Source of the DNA: Himantopus leucocephalus
Lineage: Eukaryota; Chordata; Aves; Charadriiformes; Recurvirostridae
NCBI GenBank assembly: GCA_003993805.1
Contig: RSEF01000001.1
Coordinates: 77,594,664 to 77,658,663 of the forward strand
Length of the DNA stretch: 64,000 nt
Reading direction: 5' to 3'
Of this stretch, positions 36,764 through 49,331 are shown piece after piece. The translations under genes and the position numbers were made by a program. Positions within the stretch are counted from its first letter, which is position 1. Every line of letters starts with the position of its first letter. The notes under the pieces were generated by a model that made no database searches, was not told the origin of the DNA, and worked only from the letters and a program-made list of their open reading frames with translations.

Positions 36764-38739
36764 GGAATTCTCCATCCTTTGACTCAAATATGTTCATATC
36801 AGAAACATACATCACTTCTGAACTCAGGTGCCTAACTAAACTTCTCAAATCAAATGTTCACATATCAAAGAGATAGTTTGTAAAGATCGACTAAAATAAA
36901 ATAAAATAAAACCAAAACCAAACATCCCAAACAACAGTATGAATACAACTGTCCCTAAAGCCCAGGGGATTTTACAGTTCATGCTCCATAGAGTTGTGCC
37001 TCAGCAGTGTTTGAGCTGCCTGAGATGGTCTAACCCTGATATGAGTACCAGAGACACAGAGAATAGTTTAGAGGAATGAAGACAATTGCATAACATAGGT
37101 GACATTTTCCACTGAACTCCCTTAGAGCTAATTACCATTATAGGAAACCTGTCAATATGCAATGAAAATTAAAATTTAAAACTTACTTACTGAGGGGCTA
37201 AAGGAATATGTACCAAAAAAAAGATTGTTTTAAATTTATACCTTCTCCTGGATGAGGAGATGTATGAAAAAGCAACCCAGAGTCCTTTATGGGTAGCCAT
37301 ATATCTTACATCAAATGGCTGCCCGATGTGTTCCCTTCTACCCTTTCTGGTTGAACACGTGAGCCTTCAACACAATAAAAAACGTGTATGCCATGTATTT
37401 TCTTTCCTATAAAGCCTTCACTTTTTTTTTATTAAACAACTGCAGCTAAGAAGTACTCCAAATTTAATCTCGTTTTTGTTTCTTTATGAAAAATCAGCTT
37501 TTTCAGTAGTTAAAAAAAGAAATGCATTTTACAATCAGTTCTATAGCAATGAGTTTTCGGGGAAGGAAATTCCTAATTAATAGAGTGTGAGAAGGTCCCA
37601 GTTATACCACGTTATGCATGGCTTCTCAGTTTGGCCCACACTATCTTGGATTTATGATTACCAAAAATCGACTTTCTAATTTAGCAGTCAGATTTACTTG
37701 TCATAATAAATAGCAAACAGAATGACATGGAAAATGTTTGTCCTGATAGTTATTACCAACCAGCTTCTCAAGACTCTTTTACTCACCGACAAAATAGTCT
37801 TCTCTTCTTTTTTATTGCACTCACTAATCAGGATCTAGTCTGCCTCACAACAGTCAGCTGCCATTGTAACAAGTTACGAGAAAATTATAATGCTTCCTAA
37901 GCATTTCCACAGAAACAAATTTCATGTGTGTGGGGGTGGATGGTAGGAGGAGAATAACCTTGGGAAAACCACAATTATAAACAGCTGCAGCATGCATTAA
38001 ATGTAATTATGATTGATTCCTATAAATAATTCTTTGTGTAAATTTCCACTTAAGCTGGATTTGCTGTTCGGGTGCAATGGACATTTCTGCATTAAGTGAT
38101 TATCTCTTTTTATTATTATTAAAAATACAGATTCTTTTCACTTGGGAGAGGAGGTGGAGAAAGAAGACTTATTGTAGCAGCATGAACTGCTGAAAATCTG
38201 GACTCTCACAATTAATGGTTTACCAGCCTAGACACGATGAAATTGTTTGCACCTGAACTACAAAGAAGGATTAAAATGAAAAAGGGCACACCGTCCAAAG
38301 TTATGGTCAGCAAAATCTCATAAGACTATTTCAACAAGGTAATAAACATATAATAATATATAGCATCTGATCAACCACTAAGAACAGCTGACTATATTAA
38401 TAGGATTTGACATTTGTTCTGTTTCATGGAGAAGGTGCTGAGCACCTAGGTTTCTACTATGCTAATTGTTTGGCCATCTGAAAAAGAAATCAATACAATA
38501 CAGCCCTCACAGGAGAGAATCTTGACCGAGTCTTTACACTTCCTACAGCAAAAATACCACTAAATCATGGTCATTAATTCATTTGACTAATTCAACAATT
38601 CAAATTTCATTCATTCTCATTTAAGTTTTTACAACTGTCTATTACATGAATGTATAGCAGTGGTAAGCACAGGAAAGATCATATAATATGACTGGGAGAA
38701 GGAAGAAGGTTTCCTTTGGAAGGTTTATGTAACACATTC
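36764..38739. other. Unannotated non-coding sequence with a conserved-looking stretch
   Basis: A short AAAATA-type repeat lies at 36893-36912. The stretch at about 37965-38120 has clustered homeodomain-like ATTA and TGATTGATT motifs and few low-complexity runs, which is typical of conserved non-coding elements, but conservation cannot be judged from one sequence. Confidence 0.5.
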
Positions 38740-38790
38740 CTGATCCCACTGAAATTAATTACAGCTAGCCATTTACTTCAGTGAGAAAAG
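38740..38790. repeat. Short palindromic repeat remnant
   Basis: CTGATCCCACTGAAATTAAT and the mirrored CATTTACTTCAGTGAGA fit the ends of the GATCC(C)ACTGAAGTCAATGG element mirrored by CCATTGACTTCAGTGGGAGC. Only about 50 bases are readable. Confidence 0.4.
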
Positions 38791-39399
38791 ACAAGGGCTG
38801 TGTATAGGCCTTGGTACACCTATGTGCTCTCGCTTCTCATTGTATGTGTGGGAGCTAAAAAGAGCTGCTCAGTGCTTTGAAAAAAAAAAAAAAGATCTTA
38901 AAACAACTGTATTACTACAGCTGCAATGCTGACGTGCTGTATATGACCCTCCACCGAAACAGGAGGGTCTAACCTCATAGTCAGTTGGATATTTTGTCAA
39001 GCTCTTAATCACATTATAGCCACTTCTCTTTTAAAGGTCATAGAAGCCAATGGCACATGAGAAAAGTTAAGCAGCTACTAAACTAGCATGGTGATCCAAG
39101 GCTATGTATCTCCTCATCAATGTAGGTTTCAATCTAAACTTTCTTTCCAGCTGGGATATATCCTTAATTTTTTGAATGGAACATATGGATACTGCAAAGC
39201 ATAACAACATTCATAAAACAAAATCAGAAATACAGGAAGCTGCTTTTCTCTTAGATATCTCTAAAGGTGGTCACGTTTTAATCTTTTTCACTTCCTTGAC
39301 ATCTTTCATCATGCTTTTTTTCTGCACATCCGCAGAACACTTTATTACCTAACCAAGCATTCTCTGTATGCAATAGGGATGGGGTAACCATGCTATAGG
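38791..39399. other. Unannotated non-coding sequence
   Basis: A 15-A run lies at about 38879-38893. No gene or other feature is seen. Confidence 0.55.
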
Positions 39400-39490
39400 T
39401 GAATGTCTTCCAGCTTAAAAATGTCAGTTGGGTGGTTTTTCCAAATTCACACAGTTAGTGTCAAATGCAGAACTGAATTCAGAGGTGTGC
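39400..39490 (-). repeat. MIR-like SINE remnant
   Basis: On the plus strand GGTTTTTCCAAATTCACACA, then GTTAGTGTCAAATGCAGAAC and TGAATTCAGA follow the reversed MIR core: GACTTGCCCAAGGTCACACA, GCTAGTAAGTGGCAGAGC, TGGAATTCG. About 70 bases are recognisable. Because MIR cores are conserved and short, this remains a moderate-confidence call. Confidence 0.45.
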
Positions 39491-42400
39491 TCTGCCTGTG
39501 CTTTAACATGAAGCAACGTTTCCTTAAAAAAAAGCTGCCTAGATCGCCTTCAAAGCAGAGTTGAAATACCATACAGTTTTTTTAGCATTAGATCTATGGA
39601 TGTTTTTTCCATTTCCACCTCCCCTGCGTGGCTGTGCGATTAGCTTAATTTAAAATAAAACCTTACTTTCTTTCCCCATATAATTTTGGTGGAACTACAA
39701 ATGAGACAGTTTGCACCTTACACAAGTTAGGTTATTTTTACAGACTTTTGTTGGAATTGTTGGTAGTTCAGAAGCTTTAAGCTCTGCATGGAGGAAAAAG
39801 ACATTATTTGCTCCAAAGTTATAGTAAATTAATATGAAAAGCTCTGCTGCTGTTCAGGTTGCATTTAGTACATAACATACAGAAATGCTGTTAAGACTCC
39901 ACAGAATACAGATGATTTACTTGCATGCTTTTCTAACAGAAAAATAAAGCTAACACATGTTTAAACCCCTCAGGCTAATTTTTTAAGCCATGCCTCTAAA
40001 ACTGCACCACAATATTTTGTGAATACAGTTTTGCACACTTGACCTCCATTTAGGTATAGAAATCAGGTGCAATACAACAGATAGCGACTCAGAAGCTTTT
40101 GACCATAAAGACATTCCTTTATTATTCTTTTCCCTTATGACTGGATTTAAAAAGCTTTTTTTAAAGCCTCCATCACCCTTTTTAAATAAATATGAAAAAA
40201 AACCCCAACCAACAGGGTCTGTATATTTTCTGCAAAAAACATCCTTACATCAATCAAGCAAATATATATTAGCAGAAGGAAACACATTAAGACTCATTTT
40301 CCTTTTTCCTGTGCCAGGTTGCTTCTTTTGTACTATATATCAGAATGAAAGTAATTCACCTCTCAAAACAAAATATTAAAGAACAAAATATGACTGTGAT
40401 GCACTTCTGCAGAATGCAGTCAAATTTCCATAAAATGTCTGCAGGGTTTTGCACATTAAAATTTCTCTTACTAAAAATGTTTATGGAAATAGGTCATTAT
40501 GCACATTACTAATAGAGAGCAATTTGTTGCTTTTAAAGGAGCTTTTATACTAATAGTTGAATAAACACATTTATCAGACATCCTAAATATAAACAATGTA
40601 TATACTGGCAAGCATAGTACTCCTCACACACACAGTAGACATGGATTAAAGAAGTTGCTCATTCGGGGCCCAGTTCTGCTAGCATGGAGCCCAGAGGAAT
40701 TTTTTGACTGTTTTTATTACGTTGATAGGAGATGAATTGTGTCTCAGCCATGGAAATGGGCTAATGGATGGTACCGCTGAATGCAATGCCTCGAGTCCTA
40801 CCTGCTTCCACACAGCTTGGCCAGAGCCAATAAGGGTCTCCCTGTGTTTAGTGAAAGGGAGAGCAAAGCTAGGGATGTCCAAGTAGACCTCTCCTCTGCA
40901 GCCATAGCTGCAGAGTCCGGTCCAGCAAGCCCAGCCCCTGAAAGGCATCCTCAACCCGGGGAAAAGAGCCTTGTACAGTGCAAAGCAGATTTTGGCATCC
41001 ATAGCAGCAAATTGTGCTAGTATGGTGTCTGAACTGGGTTTTAAACAATACATATCCCATTATCAGCACTTAGAAACAATAAAAAAATGATAACAGCTAT
41101 TGTAATTTTATGTGACTTCTGAGGAACAAAAAAGGTGCGGTCCAGTAATTACTCTATGTAAGTTGCGATAGTACAGGACACAACACGATACTAGTTTAAA
41201 ACTGCTGGACTCACTGAGGAATGTCTTATAATATATTTACACAGCAGCCAGCATCAGTTCTTTTAAAAATCCCACTTAAACAACAGATTAGATCACCTAG
41301 AAAGAGCAAATGAAGCGAGTTGTTTTTAGGAAGATATGTTGATTCCTGTGGTCCCTTGCTTAGTTGTCGGTAAAAGTGAAGAAAATGTAAAACATCTATC
41401 CAATTATTTCAGTTAATATACAAGCATTAGGCATTCAAATTCCTAATTAAGAGACAACATGCCCTGTCAGGCATCTGCATGGGCTATTGAACATTGCCTA
41501 GATTGTTCCATAATTATCCTGGCTTAATAGCTCTAAAAATGTAAGCAATGTGCATCCATCGAGGAAATGCACTGCTTATCACATGAGGAGGAACAGCACA
41601 CAGAACATGCTCTGCTACCATGTATTTGTGCTGCAGGTTTTTAGTGGAACATAGTTTAATTAACAGCGGGCAGCCTCGGCTTAGTGGCTGGCTTCTGTTG
41701 GCAAGGAGGAAATGTAACTCACATATCAAAATATATTTCCATGACCAGATTTAAACGTATAAAACTCAACTGCTGGAAGTGGTCCTTTTCAGACTCCAGT
41801 GTCAGGCACCAAAAAGAAGAGATAGCATGTACAAAAATATATATTTGCACCAATTTCAGCATGCTATTTTTCAAGCCCTGTTTGTCAAAATCCTCCATGT
41901 CTCAGCCCCTCCTCACCAAAATAATAAAAAAAAAAAAATTCAGAATCCTCTAGGGCAGTCATGTTGTCAAGGAAACAGATTTTTGCCATCTTCTATGATT
42001 TGCATTGTCAGTAAATTTGCTACAATTTCCTTCTTTTCAAGCCTGATGCCTATGTTCAAGATCTAACCAACATTGCCTTGAATGCTGCAGCCATGGCATC
42101 ACGATGTCTATTCTTTCAAACTCTCTGTCAAGGCTGGGCAAATCATGGATGCACCCTCTGATGAAAAGTCTGCAAGGAACACAAAAATTAAACATTTCAG
42201 CTATTTGAAATGGATTTCTTCTGCCTTTTAACCAATAGGTTTTGTTTTGGAAAATAATACAAGATGTTTTAAGGGCTTCACGTCCCTTTCTCTCTCTCTC
42301 TTCTTTTTCTCTTTGCTTTTAAAAGAATATAAGGGAAAAAGCAAAAACAAATAAAAGGTCATTTAAAAAAAGACAGTGGAAATGTGAAGAAATTTGTAGA

Positions 42401-44409
42401 ACAACTGAAAATCTGCAAAAAAATACATATAATACATATTTTCAGCATTATTTTGTTTTTTTTAGCTAAAGCACTAATGCTAAATTAAAAATTTAACTGC
42501 CTCTGGTCAACGTTACTCTTAAGACACCTATACATGCATATTGTATGGGTTGCAGCTTCTTCAAATCTAGTTTCTTCCACTAGCCACAAAATTATAACAT
42601 GTAAATTTGGCAGCGCTGGGATGTTTCATGCAACAGAGTGAAGGAGCTACCCCTCAATAGTTGTCTTGAGACTACCAAGAAGAGTTGAAGCACTTCTCCA
42701 GTTTCCCTGTAGACTGGCACCATATAAATAAATAACATGAATAAATATATCTTCTTACCTGGGATAGATCCAGCAGGGTTGAGTTGATTCAACTAGTTTT
42801 AGGTGGATTTTTTTCTTTCTTTCTCATCTCATAGTAGGCATAATTTTCATAGAATCTAATTGTGAACTTCCATGTCTTTAAAGTAAAGATTTTTACCACA
42901 GCATCTCATGCATATTTTGCAAATGCTTGGTGTGAGAAAATTTCTCTTCTCTGTTCTTCTGAACAGGAACAAATACGATTTTAAAAAATTGCACAAATTC
43001 ACCTATTCTTTCCTGTCCCTGTCTGTACATAACTAGAATTGTGTAAGCCATATCAGAATATAGGAGGCCTCAGCTGTGTATTTACTAATCTGGAATTTGA
43101 CACCATAATACGTATTAAATGTACACACTTTTTTCCCCACTGAATATGTGAACTTTTTATTAATTAAATAAGAAAGTAATTATCCATCTGCAGGTGCCAA
43201 AGGAATGTCAATCCAAATGATATAATTGATAACATATATTTTGGCTGAACTGTTCTTGACAAAAGATACATGCTTTTCTCAAAATTATAATTATCTATAT
43301 AATATTATTTAATGTTTTAATTAAATGCAACAATGAACTTTAAACAAATTAAAATGATCTATTTAAAGACTATTTTTAGACCTCAAATCCTTTTTCTTTG
43401 CTCTTCCCTTCTGGTATGAAATTTTAAACTACAACTTTCTTTTTTGGGCCCAAATCAGAAAAAAAATAAAGTAAGTTTCCAACAGAACAAAAATTCTTGT
43501 TCCTTATGAGATCACAAGACAATTAAGGCACTTAACAGTATAGGTTTTTACAGTATTAGGCCATTACTTCTATGGACAGAGGTAACCTTGCAGGTTAAGC
43601 TCCATAAGGAAACACACTTTCAAAAGTATTGCAGTTGGTTAGGAAAGTTTGTGCATCTCTTGCACTTGAAAATCCCACCCAGCCTGTGTAGATGATTGAA
43701 AAGTAAATTGGAATAAATCTATGTATGTTTTAATTTTCCTCGCTGTAAAATAGCATTAGTGGGAACACTTCAACACTTTGGTTCCCTCTATCTCCTGCAC
43801 CATTAAGGAGACCGGAGGTCTTCTGTGGAGGGATGAAACAGCATGCTCCCTGACACAGCAGGTACTGTGAGACAGACCTGGGCTTGCTTCAGGAAGGTCT
43901 CATGACCTTCGCCATTTGAGCTGCAAGACAAGTGGACTGCACTCTAATTGCTCGTTAATATTGAGGACAGTGTTAATTACTCCCATGGTGAAAATCTCAT
44001 GGTGCTTTGAAGCCGCCTTTTTGCCATTTTTTTCTTTTCAGTTTTTTGATGGAGAGGCTGCCTCTCACCCTTGGAAAGTTTACCAGAAACTGCTAGAGCA
44101 TGCCAGAGATACCTGGTTAAGAGCTTTGCTCAGTTTTTCTCCGTAGGCCTATATGAGGGAGGAGGGGAGGTAAAATTTGGAACTGTGTGCAGCACACAAC
44201 GTTTGGCTGCAGAAGTGAATAGCTCCAAACTCAACAGCCAAAGACAGCCAAGGTGCCCAAGTCTTTGCTGTTGTGCAGAAGACAGGTCTACACACTTACG
44301 CCCCTTTTTAAACACATAGATTTAGTTTGAGTTGCTTTTTGCAAGGCACTACATTGGTTTTTTTCTCAGGCCCCAAACTCTGAAAAACCCATTTCTTCTG
44401 GATCGCTAA
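39491..44409. other. Unannotated non-coding sequence, 4.9 kb
   Basis: It contains a GC-richer patch at 40670-41060 carrying opposed frames (124 codons minus, 79 codons plus), a conserved-looking ATTA-rich stretch at 41385-41535, a pyrimidine tract near 42281-42320 and an A+T-rich segment at 43140-43400. No domain, splice-supported exon or RNA is recognised. Confidence 0.5.
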
Positions 44410-44605
44410 AGCGTAAATTTTCAAAATTGCTCAGAGGAGCTAGCTCCCAAGAGACAGCTAGAAACAGCTGCTTCCTGCAGCTGGAAAATTTTTCAGTGCC
44501 AGTCCAGAACTTGATCTAGCAAAACACTCATGGGCATGAATAGCCAGTTGATTTCCATAGGAAAGTTTACTCATTTGGGTGCCTCACTGCATTTGGTCCT
44601 ATAGT
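44410..44605. repeat. Palindromic amniote repeat remnant
   Basis: AATTTTCAAAATTGCTCAGA near 44416, then TGATCTAGCAAAACACTCAT, GGGCATGAATAGCC and TTGATTTCCATAGGAAAG, followed by TACTCATTTGGGTGCCTCAC and TGCATTTGGTCC, match the order of an old palindromic element: AGCAAAGCACTTAAGCAC, ATGAATAG, TTCCATTGACTTCAATGG, GACTACTCAC, then TGCTTTGCTGGATC. Divergence is high but the phrase order is convincing. Confidence 0.5.
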
Positions 44606-46087
44606 AAATATTACAATAACAGTCTTTGATTGTAGGTAGATAGATGTTACGTGCTTGTGTCCTTCAAAGACTTATACATATCAGGAATACAACTCATATG
44701 GGGTTCATAGTGTCAAGGTTGTTGGCTGTCCCTGTGATATGGGATTCATCAAATTTGGGTAAGCATTTCTTTCTATGACTTTCTTTCAGGCTGTTCTTTT
44801 TCCTTTTTTTCTTTTTTTTTTTTTCCCTCTGAGAGAGATTATTTACAAATAAAAAGGCACAAAATACATATGGTATATGAGTAACTTTGAAATGACAGTT
44901 AAGAACATTGCTTAAATAAGGGTCCACTGAGAGCAGCTAAATTTATTTTAAAAGTGAAGAATTGTGGGGAATAGGTTTCAGCCCATTGTTCCCTTAGACA
45001 AAATATGTGCTGTCAGGCAAAAAGAGAGAAAGTTTTGGTGTTTTTTTCTTTTTGTTGTTGTTTTATTAGATCATTCAAAGTCTTATTTGCTGAATAAACT
45101 GCAGTCATAAAATGATCCCACGGGAAGCTCAAAACTTTTCCAAAATCAAGAAGAAGGGAACAGTAAAATAGTTATTAACAGGCAAGGGAACTCATTATAT
45201 TTTGTATTAAAGAAGTTTGTAAACTACGTTCCATTAAAGGGGTGTTTACCTGCACTGCTGTTTGGAAATGCAGAGTCTATCTTCTTAAGTATTCACATTT
45301 ACTGACTCATTGTTTATAAAATCAGGTTCTCTTAAGACAAGAAGTAATTTTTACAATAAGTAATTCTGTCATGAAACAGAGAAGTAAAATCAATTTATTA
45401 GAGATCATCTGCATATATAGCTGTGAAAAAGACCTCAGGAAAAAAGGTACAAGGCTGTTGTAATTTGTACTTTGGGAAAGAATATATAAAATATCTTCAG
45501 GCACCAGAAATTTAGATGGCTTACCAGAACACATTAATAACTTTCCCAGCACAAAGGGCGAAACACTCCACCCCACCCATTAGACAGCTTCTATACAGCA
45601 CACTTCCCAAAATGTCTCTACTTCCGGTAAGCATGAAGTCTATATTTAGATTTGTTAAAAATAACGGAAAAGAGTATGAAGCAGTCTACTTTTTTCAAGG
45701 GATGCAGGTGCTAGCCAATAAAAGAGGACCCCAGGGGCATCTTCATATCGTCTTCATATCTTCATACTTTCTACCTCCTTGTCCTACACTAAAAAAAGGA
45801 AATTGCTTAAATGTTTTGCTAAGATCTACTCACTTCTTAGGTGTTTCAATGAATTTAGTCGATATGGCTGCTTCATAAACAAATGTATTTTCATACACCT
45901 ATAGCTCGGTGATTACAACTCATTTCTTGAACTTGACTCCCCTGAAAAAGAGCACTGTATCAGTGTCTCTCTCACAAGCCAGGTACTGGTAAAAATTGAG
46001 CTACTTTCCTGATAAGCCCTCTCAAGCCCATTTTTGGGAGTGATGTAAAATAATATATTTCTTCTTCTTCCAGGCAAAAATATTTTA
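44606..46087. other. Unannotated non-coding sequence
   Basis: T-rich runs occur at 44800-44825 and 45030-45065. A 120-codon plus frame at 45516-45878 has no recognisable domain. Nothing else was recognised up to the first LTR. Confidence 0.55.
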
Positions 46088-46316
46088 TGTCCTGTGCCCT
46101 AGTTTCAGCTGAGATGGAGTTAATTTTCTTTCTAGCGGCTGCTGTGTTTTGGGTTTGGCGTGAGAATGATGGTGATAATGCATATTGTTTTAGTTGGTGC
46201 CAGGTGATGTTTTACATTAGTGAGAGAGTGTTGCAGCTTCCTGTAGAAACTAATAAGGAGCATAGACAGAAAAAGCGGGCCAATGGAATATTCCATAACA
46301 TAGATGTCATGCTCAG

Positions 46317-46324
46317 TATATAAA
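46317..46324 (+). promoter_or_regulatory. TATA box of LTR copy 1
   Basis: TATATAAA lies about 230 bases into the LTR and 33 bases downstream of a CCAAT box, the usual U3 promoter layout. Transcription would run rightward. Activity is not shown. Confidence 0.55.
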
Positions 46325-46477
46325 TGGTGGGCAGGGCTCTGCGATCACTGTTCGGGATGAGCTGGGCAACCAAATCACTGGGTAGTGCAAGCAACTTGTG
46401 TTGTACCACTTTATTTTGTATATTGTTTTACCATTTTTATTATTATTATTGTTATTTTCCTTTTCTGTTATTGTTTT

Positions 46478-46483
46478 AGTAAA
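46478..46483 (+). terminator. Variant poly(A) signal of LTR copy 1
   Basis: AGTAAA stands where copy 2 has ATTAAA, just before the shared AACTGTCT(G/T)TA block. AGTAAA is a weaker but known variant of the cleavage signal. Confidence 0.4.
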
Positions 46484-46619
46484 CTGTCTGTAGCTCAACC
46501 CACAAGGTTTTTTTTCGTTTCCCCTCCTTTTTTCTTCTTGTCCTACCCTACCAGGGGGGTGGGGGGAATGAGCGAGCAGCTGCATGGTCCTAGTTGTTGG
46601 CTGGGGTTAAACCATGACA

Positions 46620-48039
46620 TCCTGCCTCATATTATGTTGCATATGATCTTTTAGGAATGTACCATTATCTTTTTCCAAAGTATATTGTAGCATATGGATA
46701 CATTCACGCAGACTCGGAATCTCATTTCTGGAAGTCTCAACAGTTTAGTGGTAGTCATCTTGGTATTCATCAGGGTATCATAATAGTGATGCTCCAGAAT
46801 TGTGTTATTGTCCTCTTGGTAATTTAGTTACTGGTTAGTCTGAATTTATCCAGTATTCTAGCTATAGGGAAATGGTTTGAATGAAACAGGTACATTGGCT
46901 GGTAGTGGAACTATTTCATAGAGGAGAACCTGTTACAGTAATTGACTCTTCCAACCTCCCCACATGGGCTGGACTGTAAAAACATGTTCCTTACATTGTT
47001 CTCCCTTGCTGATGACAGAAAATAACATTGTCCAGGTATGCTCTGCCGTCAGTTGCAAAAGATCAAGACTAGAAGAAGAGAATGGGGACCTAGGAAGAAA
47101 ACCTGATAGTTCCTCTCTGCCCCTTCAGCTCAGGCCTTAGGTGCATGATGGCCTCAAAGAGTGACAACCACACCACTAAATCATTTATCCCTTGTGTAAG
47201 GTTGAAAAGGGTTTTGCCTCAGAGATCTGAAAAAAAATCATTGCATTTCCATCGTAGTCTCCTTCATTTGTCTTATCATATACTGGTGAGATGTGTTGAA
47301 GCTGCCACGTAAACCTACAAATGCACTTTTTTCAAATTCTGTGGCCCCATCGTACCTCAGTATGTTCATGACTAGTTACCCAAGCCAACTTCACTGTAGC
47401 TCTCAAGCACCTTAGTAAGTTTTCTCTATTTAATTATGAAATCCAACACACTTTGAATTAGGTATTTTCTACGTAAAAAATTAAAGTGAGGGGCTACAAA
47501 TTTTTAATCCTATCACTCATTTCTGTCCGGTATCTGGTGGTTCTGTTTATTGCACAGAATTGAGACCTAGCACATCATACATATGCTAAATTTAAGCCCA
47601 TGCTTAAAATGCATTGTTATTCAGCCTTGTGTGTGCACAAGGGTGATGGAAAATAGGGTAAGAATGAGAAAAAGAGATATAATTCCCTGTCCTCCCAAAC
47701 ACTTCCTTGTACAAGTCTCTCTGCCTTTTGTATTCTACCTGAAAAACATGGTTGACAATATTTGTTTCTTCTTCCTGCATTCAGTCTATCTAGTATAAAT
47801 ATTAAACTCTGCTGTCAGGACTGTTAATTCTTACACAGTAGAACAAAGGGCCTGGGCCAAAGTTAGTTTTTCTCTGCCACAGAAGAGAAAAATAGTTAGT
47901 GGATAGTTACTTCAGTATGGTCGGTCTCATTCTAATCTCCTCGGGTATAGGGTAACTATAACTCAATTGGATACTTATTATATCTTTAAGATATGACCTG
48001 CCTTCCCCAACCAGACTGTTCAATGTCTTTCTTGGGTAC
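46620..48039. other. Unannotated sequence between the two LTRs (left part)
   Basis: No retroviral gag, protease, reverse transcriptase or integrase fragment is recognisable, and there is no primer-binding site after LTR copy 1. This argues that the LTRs are separate solo copies. No other gene or repeat was recognised. Confidence 0.55.
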
Positions 48040-48640
48040 TCATTATCCCTTGTTTTGATTATTGCATTTTTGTTACCTTAGCAAATATGATCATATCCAT
48101 GCAGAGTGCTGCTGCAAAGAGTGCTCTGCCAGTCTCCTGTTCTGTCCATAAGGTACGCATCTTCATTGTCAGGTGTTTCCTAGATAACCTTACCTTACCT
48201 GTAGTCTTCTGCTGAATACTCAATTAATAACTCCCCAGGTCTGTAAGTCTTCACTTTTCAACAAGCAGGTTTTAGAAAAGGAGCTCTGACTTTCCTCTCA
48301 AAGCTGCTCCTTGCCCTCGGGAGAAATCACCTAAAAACATCCACAGAGTTACCTCAGTGTCTTCTTTCAGATTTCTCCATAAAACCCTGAATTGCCACAA
48401 TCCCTATGAAAAATTCCATAATACACTGCTGATGTACTGAGACCATCACCCAGCCATTGCCTTGTATAGTAGCTTGCTTTCTCCCATTAGCCAGTTCATG
48501 TCTATTATCTTTCATACTGTAACTACTTGGAGGCAAAGACCATTTTTGTATTTAATATTATAGTGGGCTGGTCCATGATTTCAGTACACAGTGTTGTTAT
48601 ATTAGTAATAATGATAATAGTAATTGAAAGAAGTCCCAAA
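48040..48640 (+). mobile_element. Ancient L2-like LINE 3' remnant
   Basis: Near the left end GATTATTGCATTTTTGTTAC and CAGAGTGCTGCTGCAAAGAG translate as DYCIFVTLA..MQSAAAKSA, which fits the DYCNSLL..LQ..QNAAAK text of an L2-clade reverse transcriptase C-terminus. At the right end, TGTAACTACTTGGAGGCAAA, GACCATTTTTGTATT, GGCTGGTCCATGATTTCAGT and a (TAATAA)n tail follow the 3' end CTGTAAGCTCCTTGGGGCAG, GACC, TGGTCCATGACTGGGGC, then AATAATAATAA. The middle is too diverged to read. The frame is destroyed throughout. Whether RepeatMasker would label it L2, L3 or another old LINE is open. Confidence 0.55.
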
Positions 48641-48830
48641 ACAATTTATTTAAAATAAATGTATAAATAAATATTCATATATTGTATTAAGTAAACATAA
48701 CACATAACTGCATAATAATATAATTTTATAAAATACCATATATTTATATGTGTATATTTAAATATAGATGTACATATATTTTACATTTATATAAAAATAA
48801 ATATAAATTCAATAATGATAAACATTGAAA
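48641..48830. repeat. AT-rich low-complexity block
   Basis: Nearly all bases are A or T, with repeated ATAAATA, TATATT and TTTATAT words. It directly follows the tail of the L2-like remnant and may have grown by slippage from that tail. There is no matrix-attachment or origin evidence beyond composition. Confidence 0.75.
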
Positions 48831-49124
48831 TGATGCAACAAGAGCCCAAGCCACTGGTTCCTATAAACGCAATCTCAAATGTAACAAATTTATAAAAAAC
48901 CACACGCTATTAATAGACCTCCCACTGTGCAAATACCATGTCAGGTCCTGGACATGAAACAACAAGATGATATCATCTCCATAAATCTTTTTCTACTGTG
49001 TTACAATCTTGTGTAGCTGTGAGCCTCTGCCTTATTTTATACAACTGAAAAATCAAGTTAGTATATCATTGATTATTTTCTGGAAATACTTGGGACAAGG
49101 CAGTCAGTCTTGTGTGTTTAGGTA
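48831..49124. other. Unannotated spacer before LTR copy 2
   Basis: No polypurine tract precedes the LTR, and no coding remnant is recognised. It ends with AGGTA, the left half of the probable target duplication. Confidence 0.55.
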
Positions 49125-49323
49125 TGTCCTGGTTTCAGCTGTGAAAGCGTTAATTTTCTTTCTAGTGATTGCTGTGAAAGGAATATCAATAATACCTCTT
49201 GGTTTTAGTTGTTGCTAAGTGATGTTTACAATATTCAAGGACTTTTTTCAGCTTCCCATAGAAACATAGACAGAAGGATGGAATGGCCAATGGAATATTC
49301 CATACCATAGATGTCAAGCTCAG

Positions 49324-49331
49324 TATATAAA
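49324..49331 (+). promoter_or_regulatory. TATA box of LTR copy 2
   Basis: TATATAAA lies 33 bases after a CCAAT box at the same relative place as in copy 1. It could drive rightward transcription in the U3 region. No activity is shown. Confidence 0.55.

Larger units (their letters stand above)
46088..46619 (+). mobile_element. Solo LTR of an avian ERVL-like endogenous retrovirus (copy 1)
   Basis: It begins TGTCCTGTGCCCTAGTTTCA and ends GGGGTTAAACCATGACA, giving the TG..CA termini of a retroviral LTR. Inside, in order, are a CCAAT box (46280-46284), TATATAAA (46317-46324), a (TTA)n stretch, an AGTAAA poly(A)-type signal (46478-46483), and a pyrimidine-rich then G-rich 3' part. The layout is typical of a well-known avian ERVL LTR family. 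Length is about 532 bp. The flanks (TTTTA before, TCCTG after) are not a target duplication. No primer-binding site follows and no gag/pol frame exists downstream, so it is a solo LTR. Compared with copy 2 it differs at many positions, including indels, so the two do not look like paired LTRs of one recent insertion. Confidence 0.85.

Noticed and set aside
44030..44150. Possible exon after a TTTTTTCTTTTCAG acceptor-like tract
   Set aside because: Polypyrimidine-AG strings are frequent in this T-rich DNA. The following frame has no recognised homology and no clear donor.
48641..48830. Replication origin or matrix-attachment region
   Set aside because: High AT alone is not evidence, and the block is adequately explained by expansion next to a LINE tail.
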